From CAKVLS01 sp045638465 (GTDB taxonomy: Bacteria; Bacillota; Clostridia; Christensenellales; UBA1242), in NCBI GenBank assembly GCA_045638465.1, contig JAZUBK010000028.1:1-64000 (forward strand): 64,000 bases of DNA, in the 5' to 3' direction. A program made the position numbers and the translations under genes. Shown piece by piece: positions 16,525 through 24,622 of the stretch; position 1 is the first letter of the stretch, and every line of letters starts with the position of its first letter. The notes below the pieces were generated by a model. It saw nothing but the letters and a program-made list of their open reading frames with translations, was not told where the DNA came from and ran no database searches.

Positions 16525-16628
16525 AGTTTCTTCCTTTTTGATTAGTATGTAAAACTATATTTTTTCTATACGCAAAAAAAAGCACTTTGGGGTTATGGAT
16601 TAAAGGCGAATTTTTTGAAATTTACAAC

Positions 16629-16660
16629 AAAAAAACAACCCTATTTTGTAAGGGTTGTTT
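16629..16660 (-). terminator. Terminator after the transglutaminase-like gene
   Basis: The AAACAACCCT/AGGGTTGTTT stem (16633-16642 with 16651-16660) has a U run on the minus strand and lies just after the stop codon at 16669. Confidence 0.8.
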
Positions 16661-16668
16661 TATATATT

Positions 16669-18363
16669 TTAGGTTGTTTTAGTTGGGCTTACTTGAATTA
16701 AATATTCAGTTTCAGACAATGTAATATAATAAGTTATACTTCCGTAGATACTATTTGCGTATGTGTAATTTCTCATAAACGATGTAACTGAGCCATACTC
16801 TGTAACAAGTGCCGCCGCAAATTCGTCAGAAAATTGTATTTCAAAGAAATATTCTTCGGCTTGTAATACCGCATCTCTGATATTTAGATATTGAGATTTT
16901 GATGTAACATAAGCAGAATATCCGTGTATTGATGCATCTTTGTAGTAGCCATAATTTACAGCTGTGTGTGAATTTACTTCAAAAGTTGGCTTGTGGGTTT
17001 GATCACCGCCCTCGCCTACGTATATATCTGCATCGCCAACCAAGAAATATTTGTGTGATAATGCTTCTTGACGTCCAGTATCTGAGGTATAACTTGCTGT
17101 TCCCCAAGTGGTGTCAACTAGGTGATAATTTGAACCAAGTTTTACTTTGTTCCAAGCATGTTCGCCACCAGATGTAACGCCGTTTACTTTTGTAGCCTCG
17201 ATACCTTCTATTCTGCACATTAGAGCAAAGGCTTTAGACAAACCGTCACAAACAGCCACTTGGTTGTTCATATCATAAAATGCACCTTCTAGATAAAATG
17301 GTGAAAACATACCAAATGATGTAATTTCGAAGTTGTTAGTTGCAGACATATAATCAAATAGGATATTATCATAATTTATGTTCATACAAATATATCTATA
17401 GATGTTTAGAACTTTTTGATAATCAGTTAAACTGTCTGAGTTGTTAATTTCTTTTAACACATCTCTTGCGTTATTGTATACAGTTTCGGCAACGGAGTTT
17501 GCCTTTGGGAAGATTGGTCTTGCGCCGTATTGAACTGCCATAAATAATTGTTCTGTGTTATAAACATTTACTCTTAGCATACTTTCGTCATCAATAGGAA
17601 ATGTTCTTGTTGATGGTGTTGCAGCTGCCTCATATGGCATATTATAAACAGTTGCTTTAGTTGCTTGAGTTTTATTTTTTTTGTAATTATATAAACCAGA
17701 ATTGTCTTTAACTGTACAATTTGCAACACTCAAAGTAAAATCTTTTGGCAAATAGTATTCGAAGTTTTTGATTGTATAGATTGTATCTGATAATTTTGCT
17801 GCGTATTGTGACTTGCTTTCTATTCCGTCATATTCTGGATATGAAGAAATATATTCGTATGTTAGTCTGTTTACATTTGCAACATTAATTGCACTGCAAG
17901 AGTTATAAAATCTTGCTGAGTTGTTGCGATACAAAATATTGTACCAAACAAAGATTTCGTATTCGGCTAAAGATTCTATATTATAATCATACACTTTTCC
18001 GTTCATAAAGAAAGTCTTGCGTTTAAAGTCGTTTTTTGTTTCGGCTTTGTAATTATAAGTTTCTTCATAAACAGTCACTTCGCCATCTTCTACAGAAAGG
18101 GCTTTGATAACGATATCGTACTCTTTATCTGCAATCAAATATTCAGTTATTTCAGTCTTTGTTGTTGAAACTGTTTTTACAAGCGATCCGTCTATGTATA
18201 AATCATATTCGGAAACTCCAGGATATTCTTCCCACTCTAAAGTATAACTATTACCCTCTGCAACAACATTGCTATCTTCGGGGCCTTGAGTGAAATAAGT
18301 ATAAAGATATCCGCCACTTAAAACAATAACAGCAATACAAAGAACTACAAAAAATCTTTTCAT
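16669..18363 (-). CDS. Exported transglutaminase-like protein
   Basis: A 564-residue protein with a hydrophobic N-terminal anchor or signal (residues 4-22). A fibronectin-III-like beta domain follows at about 35-105, and a transglutaminase/protease-like core at about 310-440. The catalytic triad is visible: Cys372 in AVCDGLSKAF, His402 in GEHAWN and Asp417 in LVDTTWG. In bacteria this fold usually cuts or cross-links peptides at the cell surface or wall. Between the two domains are about 200 residues I cannot assign. The start has an AAGGGAA ribosome binding site. The substrate is unknown. Confidence 0.85.
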   Translation of the reverse strand: MKRFFVVLCIAVIVLSGGYLYTYFTQGPEDSNVVAEGNSYTLEWEEYPGVSEYDLYIDGSLVKTVSTTKTEITEYLIADKEYDIVIKALSVEDGEVTVYEETYNYKAETKNDFKRKTFFMNGKVYDYNIESLAEYEIFVWYNILYRNNSARFYNSCSAINVANVNRLTYEYISSYPEYDGIESKSQYAAKLSDTIYTIKNFEYYLPKDFTLSVANCTVKDNSGLYNYKKNKTQATKATVYNMPYEAAATPSTRTFPIDDESMLRVNVYNTEQLFMAVQYGARPIFPKANSVAETVYNNARDVLKEINNSDSLTDYQKVLNIYRYICMNINYDNILFDYMSATNNFEITSFGMFSPFYLEGAFYDMNNQVAVCDGLSKAFALMCRIEGIEATKVNGVTSGGEHAWNKVKLGSNYHLVDTTWGTASYTSDTGRQEALSHKYFLVGDADIYVGEGGDQTHKPTFEVNSHTAVNYGYYKDASIHGYSAYVTSKSQYLNIRDAVLQAEEYFFEIQFSDEFAAALVTEYGSVTSFMRNYTYANSIYGSITYYITLSETEYLIQVSPTKTT

Positions 18364-18409
18364 ATTTTTCCCTTATTGTGTATTATTAACATTTTTTTGT
18401 TTACTAAAA

Positions 18410-18808
18410 CTATCTAAGCAAAATAGGTTCGTTAACGGCGGTGATAATATCGCCTTCAGCAAAGACAACTTCTGCGCCGTGTTTTTGATTGCGGCAAACA
18501 TCATTTATTCTCATAGTCAAAAACTCTTTGCCCTCTTGGGTAGAAAGTATAGTATATTTGCCTGGCTTTACCTCGGCATCTTTACCTACGATATAAACTT
18601 TGTCAGCGATAAGCACAACGTCTTTTTCGTTAAAGCTTATGTTAACTGCTTTTTCATCAGTTGATATTGTAGATGTTGTAGTATATCTTACGCCGTCTTT
18701 TACTTTTATTCCACTTTTATTACGAAGACGTTTTGCCATAAGGCATATAACAAGTATTATATTTTCTAGTGCTAAAGCGCCAATCAAAATTATCTCTAAA
18801 GTACCCAT
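18410..18808 (-). CDS. Single-pass membrane protein, unknown
   Basis: A 132-residue protein with one N-terminal membrane helix (residues about 3-23), a short basic stop-transfer segment (KRLRNK), and a soluble, beta-rich C-terminal domain of about 100 residues without recognised motifs. The AAAGGAG ribosome binding site is clear. It lies 47 bases upstream of the transglutaminase-like gene on the same strand, with no terminator between them, so the two may share a transcript. The family is not recognised. Confidence 0.65.
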   Translation of the reverse strand: MGTLEIILIGALALENIILVICLMAKRLRNKSGIKVKDGVRYTTTSTISTDEKAVNISFNEKDVVLIADKVYIVGKDAEVKPGKYTILSTQEGKEFLTMRINDVCRNQKHGAEVVFAEGDIITAVNEPILLR

Positions 18809-18884
18809 ATAAAAACTCCTTTATTATACGTTTATTATAGCAAAATTATTTTTAATAATCAATCGTCTATTTGATATTGGACAC

Positions 18885-18913
18885 AAAAAAAGAGCCTATT
18901 TTTTAGGCTCTTT
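18885..18913 (-). terminator. Terminator after the 18.9-19.7 kb gene
   Basis: The AAAGAGCCT/AGGCTCTTT stem is followed by a T run on the minus strand, 14 bases after the stop codon. Confidence 0.75.
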
Positions 18914-18926
18914 ATTTTTTCATTTA

Positions 18927-19721
18927 CTAAACGCCAGGAGTAACGTATGTTTCTGGTGTTATTTCTCTGAAGTTTTCTTCGTTCTTCCAATAGATTGATA
19001 CTTTGTTATCATATTTTTTGAAAACTGTTTCTGTCATTGTGTATTCTTTGGCAGTTCCATCTTTGTAGCTTATAGTGTGTAGTTTGCCTAGAATGTCAAT
19101 AGCAGCTAAGTAGCTTTGGGTATCACTTACTTTGTATTCGTATTTTGCTCCTAGTGGGCTAAAACTAAATTTGCTTTTTACTTTGTCTTTGAATTGTGCT
19201 TTGTCTTGTTCTGTATATTTTGTAAGTAATTGCAAAGTTGTTTTTTCAGATACTCCGTCTAGAGCAAACATTACTGGCTTTGCCTCTATAATTTCATCTA
19301 ATACTTGATCTGCAGTGATGTTTTGGTAAACATGTCTTTCGTGTGTTGGGTTTTCACCAGCAGGTGTTTTGTCAACATATGCGATAGTACCAGATTCTAG
19401 GGTTGTGAAATATACTTCTAGGTCATAATCTTTTGTAGAAACTGTAGCATAGATTTTTGAAACGGCATCACTATTTGTGATGATGCTTACTTTTACTGTC
19501 TTGTCTGTTTTTGTCTTGCCACTTGCATAAGATTTTGTTGTTGTCTCGTAGTAGAATCTGTCGTGTTTTGTAACACCTTTGATACCTTTGTTGTAGGTTT
19601 TTGCTATGATTCCTGCATCTTGAGAAATAAGAGTTGTCATAGCCATGCCATTATTCAAAAAGAAAAATGCAACAAAGCCAACGATTAAAACAAATAAAAC
19701 TAAAGGTATAATTTTCTTCAT
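18927..19721 (-). CDS. Exported or anchored protein, unknown
   Basis: A 264-residue protein with an N-terminal hydrophobic segment (residues about 4-24) and then a beta-rich, Lys/Thr-rich extracytoplasmic part. There is no lipobox cysteine and no recognisable catalytic motif. The pattern of short strands joined by KT/KD turns resembles periplasmic-type lipocalin or LolA-like folds, but I would not assign one. The GGGG ribosome binding site is clear, and the gene appears monocistronic. Confidence 0.6.
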   Translation of the reverse strand: MKKIIPLVLFVLIVGFVAFFFLNNGMAMTTLISQDAGIIAKTYNKGIKGVTKHDRFYYETTTKSYASGKTKTDKTVKVSIITNSDAVSKIYATVSTKDYDLEVYFTTLESGTIAYVDKTPAGENPTHERHVYQNITADQVLDEIIEAKPVMFALDGVSEKTTLQLLTKYTEQDKAQFKDKVKSKFSFSPLGAKYEYKVSDTQSYLAAIDILGKLHTISYKDGTAKEYTMTETVFKKYDNKVSIYWKNEENFREITPETYVTPGV

Positions 19722-19833
19722 AATATCTTACCCCTTTTTTAATATATATTAACATAATTTTTTATGGTTGTAAATGGCTTGAGCCGTTTTTTCTAACTAA
19801 AAAAACAGTTTTTTGCCAAAAAATTCTTTGTTT

Positions 19834-19998
19834 TTAATCTTTTTTTAGTGTTTCGGCGGCGTAAATTGTGTTTATATCAAAGTTTAGTTGCCCGATAAAA
19901 AGTCTTAGGGCTGCAAGTTCTTTTTGGCTTAGGCCTTTTGTAAGGCGGTCTGATAAGATTGCTGCCAATGTAATTATTTCTTTAGCTGAAATATTCAT
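19834..19998 (-). CDS. Small conserved-looking 54-residue protein
   Basis: A short minus-strand reading frame of 54 residues, starting MNISAKEIITLAA and containing LTKGLSQKELAALRLF and GQLNF segments. It looks like the small helical proteins (DUF6774-like) found in Firmicute genomes, whose pattern is 'ALSKGKSxEELxxLxxFFxQLG'. The amphipathic helical periodicity and lack of rare codons support coding. There is no ribosome binding site. A TATACT -10 element ends 5 bases before the ATG, so it belongs to the set of apparently leaderless genes. It fills most of an otherwise gene-free stretch at 19722-20102. Confidence 0.65.
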   Translation of the reverse strand: MNISAKEIITLAAILSDRLTKGLSQKELAALRLFIGQLNFDINTIYAAETLKKD

Positions 19999-20068
19999 AC
20001 TTTAGTATATGAAAATTTTTAATAAATTTTTACTACAAAGTCCACCAAACTTTTTACATTACTCAAAC

Positions 20069-20100
20069 AAAAAAGATAGCAAGTTTTTTGCTATCTTTTA
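20069..20100 (-). terminator. Terminator after the ABC-F gene
   Basis: Perfect 12-bp arms (AAAAGATAGCAA 20071-20082 with its complement 20088-20099) have a U-rich exit and lie 3 bases after the stop codon. Confidence 0.8.
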
Positions 20101-20102
20101 TT

Positions 20103-21671
20103 TTAATATTTCTCTAAATATTCATCATATGTAATGTATTTATCAAATTCTTTTTTGTCATTAATTTTGATAATTCTGTTGGCTACTGTTTGTACAACCT
20201 CTTGGTCAACAGAGCTAAATAACATAGGGCCTTTAAAGTTTATCATACCTTTGTTTAGGGCGGTGATAGACTCTAGGTCTAGGTGATTGGTTGGCTCATC
20301 TAATATAACAAAGTTGCCTTGGGTTAGCATTGTTTTTGCAAGCATACATCTTACCTTCTCTCCACCTGATAAAACTTTGGCTTGTTTTAGTGCCTCTTCG
20401 CCACTAAACAACATTCTGCCAAGCCAACCACGTAGGTAGGTTGAATCTTTTTCTTTGCTGTATTGCCCTAGCCACTCAGTAAGTGACAAACTAGTATTAA
20501 ATAGGTCATCATAGTCTTTTGGCATATAACCGCAAGTGATTGTTTTGCCCCATTTTACACTGCCTGTGTAGTCTGTATCTGCACCCGTGATTACATCAAA
20601 TAGTGCTGACACTACATTGGCATTATCGCTAAGGAAAGCAATTTTGTCATCACGGTTTACAACAAAACTTACATTTTCAAAAACACCAGGTTTGGTTAGG
20701 TTTTCTACAACCAAAATATCGTTGCCAATGTTTCTTTCAAATTTGAAGTCGATAAATGGATATCTTCTTGAAGATGGTTTGATATCTTCTAGTGTAATTT
20801 TTTCTAGCTCTCTTTTACGAGAAGTTGCTTGTTTTGACTTTGATGCGTTGGCACTAAATCTTGCGATAAAGTCTTGAAGTTCTTTTGCTCTAGCTTCTAG
20901 TTTTTTGTTTGCCTCTTTTTGTTGTCTTAGGATAAGTTGGCTAGTTTCGTACCAGAAGTCATAGTTACCAAAGAACATACTGATTTTGCCAAAGTCTACG
21001 TCACAAATATGTGTACAAACTTTATTTAAAAAGTGTCTGTTGTGTGATACTGTGATGATTGTATTTTCAAAGTTTAGCAAGAAATTTTCTAACCAAGAAA
21101 TAGTTTTGATGTCAAGGTTGTTAGTTGGCTCGTCTAGTATCAAAATGTCTGGGTTGTCAAAAAGCGCTTGAGCAAGAAGTACTTTTACTTTAATTTTTGG
21201 GTCTATATCACCCATTTTTTGATGGAAGTACTCACTATCAATACCGATATCAGAAAGTAGTGTTTCGGCGTTGCCCTCAGCTTCCCAGCCACCAAGTTCC
21301 AAAAACTCTTGTTCTAGTTCACTGGCCCTTATTCCGTCAGCGTCGTTAAAATCTGGCTTTGCGTACAAAGCATCTTTTTCGTCGGCGATATCTATAAGTC
21401 TTTTGTGTCCCAAAAGCACAGTTCTTAGCACTGTTTCGTCGTCGTATTTATTTTGGTTTTGCTCAAGAACGGACATTCTTTCGTTTTTGCCCATTACTAT
21501 ATCACCTTTTGTGGTGTCTAGTTCTTTTGACAAAAGTTTCAAAAATGTTGATTTTCCTGCACCGTTAGCACCAATGATGCCGTAGCAGTTGCCGTTAGTA
21601 AACTTTAGGTTTACATCTTGAAATAGTTTTCTATTGCCAAAACTTAGGCTTACGTCTATAACTTGTAACAT
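20103..21671 (-). CDS. ABC-F ATPase (YkpA/YbiT type) with a decayed second ATP site
   Basis: A 522-residue soluble protein with two ABC domains joined by a charged linker (about 245-305), the ABC-F layout used for ribosome-associated translation factors. Intact elements are Walker A 1 (GANGAGKST, 34-42), Walker B 1 (ILDEPTNNLD), His210, and signature 2 (LSGGEK, 434-439). Three elements are degenerate. Signature 1 reads GDIDPKIK (about 154-161) instead of LSGGQK. Walker A 2 reads LSDNANVVS (about 347-355). The second H-loop His is replaced (SSVDQ, about 486-490). All three belong to the same composite ATP site, so one site should be intact and one dead. Confidence 0.9.
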   Translation of the reverse strand: MLQVIDVSLSFGNRKLFQDVNLKFTNGNCYGIIGANGAGKSTFLKLLSKELDTTKGDIVMGKNERMSVLEQNQNKYDDETVLRTVLLGHKRLIDIADEKDALYAKPDFNDADGIRASELEQEFLELGGWEAEGNAETLLSDIGIDSEYFHQKMGDIDPKIKVKVLLAQALFDNPDILILDEPTNNLDIKTISWLENFLLNFENTIITVSHNRHFLNKVCTHICDVDFGKISMFFGNYDFWYETSQLILRQQKEANKKLEARAKELQDFIARFSANASKSKQATSRKRELEKITLEDIKPSSRRYPFIDFKFERNIGNDILVVENLTKPGVFENVSFVVNRDDKIAFLSDNANVVSALFDVITGADTDYTGSVKWGKTITCGYMPKDYDDLFNTSLSLTEWLGQYSKEKDSTYLRGWLGRMLFSGEEALKQAKVLSGGEKVRCMLAKTMLTQGNFVILDEPTNHLDLESITALNKGMINFKGPMLFSSVDQEVVQTVANRIIKINDKKEFDKYITYDEYLEKY

Positions 21672-21733
21672 GTTTTATATTTCCTTTTAACATATAAAAC
21701 ATATCATATTTAATCCTTTCGGTCAACCCTTAT

Positions 21734-22243
21734 TTAATCTTTGTAATATGTTATATACTCTATTAATTTATTAAAAGTCTCTATATGCACTAGTTCGTCC
21801 AAGATTATTCTATCAATAATTTCTCTTAGTCTTACGCTAGAAAGTTTGTCTTTGATTTGCTCATAATATTCTACAGCCCCTTGTTCGTCTTTTACATTTT
21901 GGTTTAGAATATCCAAAAGGGCCTTTCCCTCATACACGCACTTGGTTGTGTAATCTCCGCCAAAACCATTGGTATAGTAAGGCGTTCCACCAAGCGATAC
22001 AATAACCCCAGCCAAAATATCGTGGTGGTGCATCTCGTTGATTGCAATTTTTTGCAAAATATTTGCAATTTCTCTATCCTCTACAATATGGTGTTGGAAT
22101 AAGTATTGTAAAATAGCAGTCGTTTCGGATAGGCAACTACTATAGGCTTTGGACAAATATTCGATATCTTTTTGGTTACCTTTTACACCTGATATTTCTG
22201 GGTAATCAGCATCGGCTTTTGTAATCAAATCTTTTATGTTCAT
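21734..22243 (-). CDS. Ferritin-like di-iron protein
   Basis: A 169-residue four-helix-bundle protein. Metal ligands fit the ferritin-like pattern: Glu40, Glu70-x-x-His73 (NEMHHH), Glu125 or nearby, and Glu150-x-x-His153 (DELVHIE). The pattern places it in the rubrerythrin/bacterioferritin/Mn-catalase superfamily, without the rubredoxin tail. A role in oxidative-stress defence or iron handling is likely by family, but the reaction is not fixed. An AAAGGAG ribosome binding site lies upstream. It lies 62 bases upstream of the ABC-F gene with no terminator between, so a shared transcript is possible. Confidence 0.8.
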   Translation of the reverse strand: MNIKDLITKADADYPEISGVKGNQKDIEYLSKAYSSCLSETTAILQYLFQHHIVEDREIANILQKIAINEMHHHDILAGVIVSLGGTPYYTNGFGGDYTTKCVYEGKALLDILNQNVKDEQGAVEYYEQIKDKLSSVRLREIIDRIILDELVHIETFNKLIEYITYYKD

Positions 22244-22284
22244 AAATTGCTCCTTTTTATACTTTTATGATTTATGATTTTTAT

Positions 22285-22313
22285 TTGTTAATTTGAAAAA
22301 TATGGTGTACAAT
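22285..22313 (+). promoter_or_regulatory. Promoter abutting the HD-protein start
   Basis: -35 TTGTTA (22285-22290) and -10 TACAAT (22308-22313) are separated by 17 bases. The -10 ends 6 bases before ATG at 22320, so the transcript should begin at the start codon itself. Confidence 0.7.
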
Positions 22314-22319
22314 AAAAAC

Positions 22320-23048
22320 ATGAAATACTTTAGTGATAGATATGAAAAAATACTAAAAAAATATCGCATAGAGCACTCTAATCTAAAAGAAGAATTCACC
22401 AAAATTTTATCAAGTAAAAAGGTTGAAGATATCTTCAAAGATTTGGTTGAAGCAAAAGTTTTGCATGAGGTTTTACCTGAGTTTTTGCCATGTATAGGGC
22501 TTGACCAACAAAACGTTCATCATTCTCATACTGTTGATATTCATATATTAAAAGCCGTTCAAGGAGTGCAACAAAACAAAGAAATTAAACATCACAAACC
22601 ACTACTTCTTTGGACTATGTTTTTGCACGATATCGGAAAACCTGCCGCCCTAAAAAAGAATCTAAAAAAATTCAAAAGGCATAAGTTTACCGACCACGAA
22701 AAACACTCTACAACTATTGCAAAGAAAGTGCTAAAGCGTTTTGAGTTTGAAAAGGCCGAAATAAAACAAATTATGCAACTAGTTAGATACCATGAGTTTT
22801 TTAGGTATATCAAACTATACAATATGCAATCTGCAGGAAACCGTATGTCAACACGACATACTTTTGACCTTATAAACAAAATCGGCGAAAACAATTTTGA
22901 ACTTTTGATATATTGTCACAAGGCTGATTATGAGGCACAAAGTGATTATTGGAAGGAACACAAAAACACCCTAAACCTAAGGGCTCGTGACATGCTGACA
23001 TATTATCGCAAATTAAAAAATGCAAAGATGAAAGTAACCTTTGATTAA
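22320..23048 (+). CDS. HD-domain protein resembling the tail of CCA-adding enzyme
   Basis: A 242-residue protein. Residues about 15-80 match the connector of class II CCA-adding enzymes by pattern: RIEHSNLKEEF, then KILSSKK, then VLPEF, then GLDQQNVHHSHTVDIH. The HD phosphohydrolase core follows, with FLHDIGKP (His103-Asp104), a later HEKHS segment and a KADYEAQ segment carrying the distal Asp. The nucleotidyltransferase head that normally precedes this region is missing, so the protein cannot add CCA. It may be a stand-alone phosphohydrolase or phosphatase. The start at 22320 is chosen because a promoter ends 6 bases before it. There is a terminator right after the gene. Confidence 0.75.
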   Translation: MKYFSDRYEKILKKYRIEHSNLKEEFTKILSSKKVEDIFKDLVEAKVLHEVLPEFLPCIGLDQQNVHHSHTVDIHILKAVQGVQQNKEIKHHKPLLLWTMFLHDIGKPAALKKNLKKFKRHKFTDHEKHSTTIAKKVLKRFEFEKAEIKQIMQLVRYHEFFRYIKLYNMQSAGNRMSTRHTFDLINKIGENNFELLIYCHKADYEAQSDYWKEHKNTLNLRARDMLTYYRKLKNAKMKVTFD

Positions 23049-23051
23049 AAG

Positions 23052-23085
23052 AAAAAAGCGGTGATTAATTATCACTGCTTTTTTT
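23052..23085 (+). terminator. Bidirectional terminator
   Basis: The AAAAGCGGTGAT/ATCACTGCTTTT stem with A and T runs on either side serves the HD gene and the convergent minus-strand gene ending at 23098. Confidence 0.8.
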
Positions 23086-23097
23086 GTTTTTATTTTA

Positions 23098-23598
23098 TTA
23101 TTTGTCTTGAGTTGTTGGAATAACACCTGCAACAGCACTAGTTAAATCTACTGTCTTTGGAGCTTGGTTTCTATAAGCGGTCTTTTGTCTGTCATAATCT
23201 GCGATTACTTCTCTTGCTGCTGTATATTCTGCAGGAGTAGAAACTACATCACCAATAGTTAGTTTTGTTTCATCTTTAAATGTAGCAACAACTTGTTTTT
23301 CTAAAGTACTTGCAAGCCAAGGTGTTGTTTCTAAATCAACATATTTTACCTCATCGATATTAACGATGCTACCACCAACGTATGCAAAATTTTCAAGGCC
23401 TACCATTTTTAGTTGGCTGTTTATTGTTTTCATTTTTTCTTCAATTTTTTCTTTGCTTGTGCTTTCGCATACAAATCTAGTACCTAATGTTGTATGTGCA
23501 GAGATGTGATATCCTTTATTGTCTTTTATGTCATAAAAAGCCAAAATATTTCTTACTCTAAATTCATCTCTTCCTAGTTTTATTGTATCAATAGCCAT
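23098..23598 (-). CDS. Soluble protein of unknown function
   Basis: A 166-residue protein without membrane segments or recognisable motifs. A central beta-rich stretch (YVDLETTPWLAS, then a VVATFKDETKL strand) and a C-terminal Ala/Thr/Arg/Gln-rich tail are visible. An AGGAGAG ribosome binding site is present at the normal distance. It is monocistronic between a terminator and its own promoter region. I do not recognise a family. Confidence 0.6.
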   Translation of the reverse strand: MAIDTIKLGRDEFRVRNILAFYDIKDNKGYHISAHTTLGTRFVCESTSKEKIEEKMKTINSQLKMVGLENFAYVGGSIVNIDEVKYVDLETTPWLASTLEKQVVATFKDETKLTIGDVVSTPAEYTAAREVIADYDRQKTAYRNQAPKTVDLTSAVAGVIPTTQDK

Positions 23599-23699
23599 AA
23601 TTACACTCTCCTATTGTTTTTTTCCAAAAATATTATAAAGGCAAAGGGTCATTGTGTCAATACCCAACTTTACTGATTTATGCAGTTTTTTGATTTAAC

Positions 23700-23728
23700 T
23701 TGACTAAAAAAAATAATAAAGTTATTAT
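23700..23728 (+). promoter_or_regulatory. Promoter abutting the first membrane paralogue
   Basis: -35 TTGACT (23700-23705) and -10 TATTAT (23723-23728) are separated by 17 bases. ATG begins 6 bases after the -10, at 23735, with no ribosome binding site between. Confidence 0.7.
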
Positions 23729-23734
23729 ATTTCT

Positions 23735-24613
23735 ATGAAACTTACAAAAACAATATTTATATCTTTTTTAATACTAGCAATAGCAACCTCTTTATACTTT
23801 TTCTTGCCCTCTCTTGTTGGGGCTGCAAATACTGGCGGCAATGTATTTTGGGGCTTTATCAAAATGCTGCTTACAGGCGGTGGCCTTTGCGGAGTTGTGT
23901 GCTTTTTTTACTATTTGGTTAAAAGACGAGATAGCGCAAAAGATGTTTTGAAAAAGGAGCAAAACCTTCTAAACCAAAGAAAAACTCAGCTTGTAGAAGA
24001 CCTTGGCGGAAAGGGTGCAACAATTAATATTTCTGTGGACGAAATATCAGAAGAAGAAGTAGAAGCACAAAGTGAAAACCACTCAGATAACAACTCAGAG
24101 GGGTTAAATTGGACTGTAAAACCAGCTACAAAAAAACCTCCAAAGTCTGAGATGCAAAACATTATAGAAGACGCAATAGAGACCCGTAATAAAACCGTTT
24201 TAGTTGTTTTTAAAATTTTAGCACTTGTGTTTATTTTATTTTTGGGCTGCACTATGCTTATCGGAACAGGATATATGATAGCGGCTCCAGAAAATGCTGT
24301 TTATAAAAATGAGTATACACTAAAATCTTTGCCAAATGTTATGGGCTACTATATCCACTGCTCAGATACAAACAAATCAGAAATAACTGACGATGGCTCT
24401 TATTCTTTTAAATTCACTTACGAAACAAACTCAAAAACTAAAGGTTACCCAGACTACTATATCGAATACCTGCAAGACGAAGGATTTGCTTATGATTCTC
24501 ATTTTAGAGCATACACAAAGGTCGACCCAAAAGACGCTAACTATATGTATGCTGTAAGTATCACAAACTCAGACGATAGTGTAACAATACTTTACTATTA
24601 CCAAACAATATAG
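23735..24613 (+). CDS. Membrane protein A of a tandem paralogous pair
   Basis: A 292-residue protein with two N-terminal membrane helices (about 6-26 and 42-63), a charged cytosolic stretch of about 95 residues, a third helix (about 154-175), and an extracytoplasmic C-terminal domain of about 100 residues. It is a paralogue of the next gene. Shared landmarks are DLGGKGA/DLGGEGA, a NWTV motif before the third helix, and a KSLPNVMGYYIHC-like segment starting the outer domain. I do not know the family. Its mRNA is probably leaderless, while the second gene has a normal ribosome binding site. Confidence 0.65.
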   Translation: MKLTKTIFISFLILAIATSLYFFLPSLVGAANTGGNVFWGFIKMLLTGGGLCGVVCFFYYLVKRRDSAKDVLKKEQNLLNQRKTQLVEDLGGKGATINISVDEISEEEVEAQSENHSDNNSEGLNWTVKPATKKPPKSEMQNIIEDAIETRNKTVLVVFKILALVFILFLGCTMLIGTGYMIAAPENAVYKNEYTLKSLPNVMGYYIHCSDTNKSEITDDGSYSFKFTYETNSKTKGYPDYYIEYLQDEGFAYDSHFRAYTKVDPKDANYMYAVSITNSDDSVTILYYYQTI

Positions 24614-24622
24614 GAATTAAAT

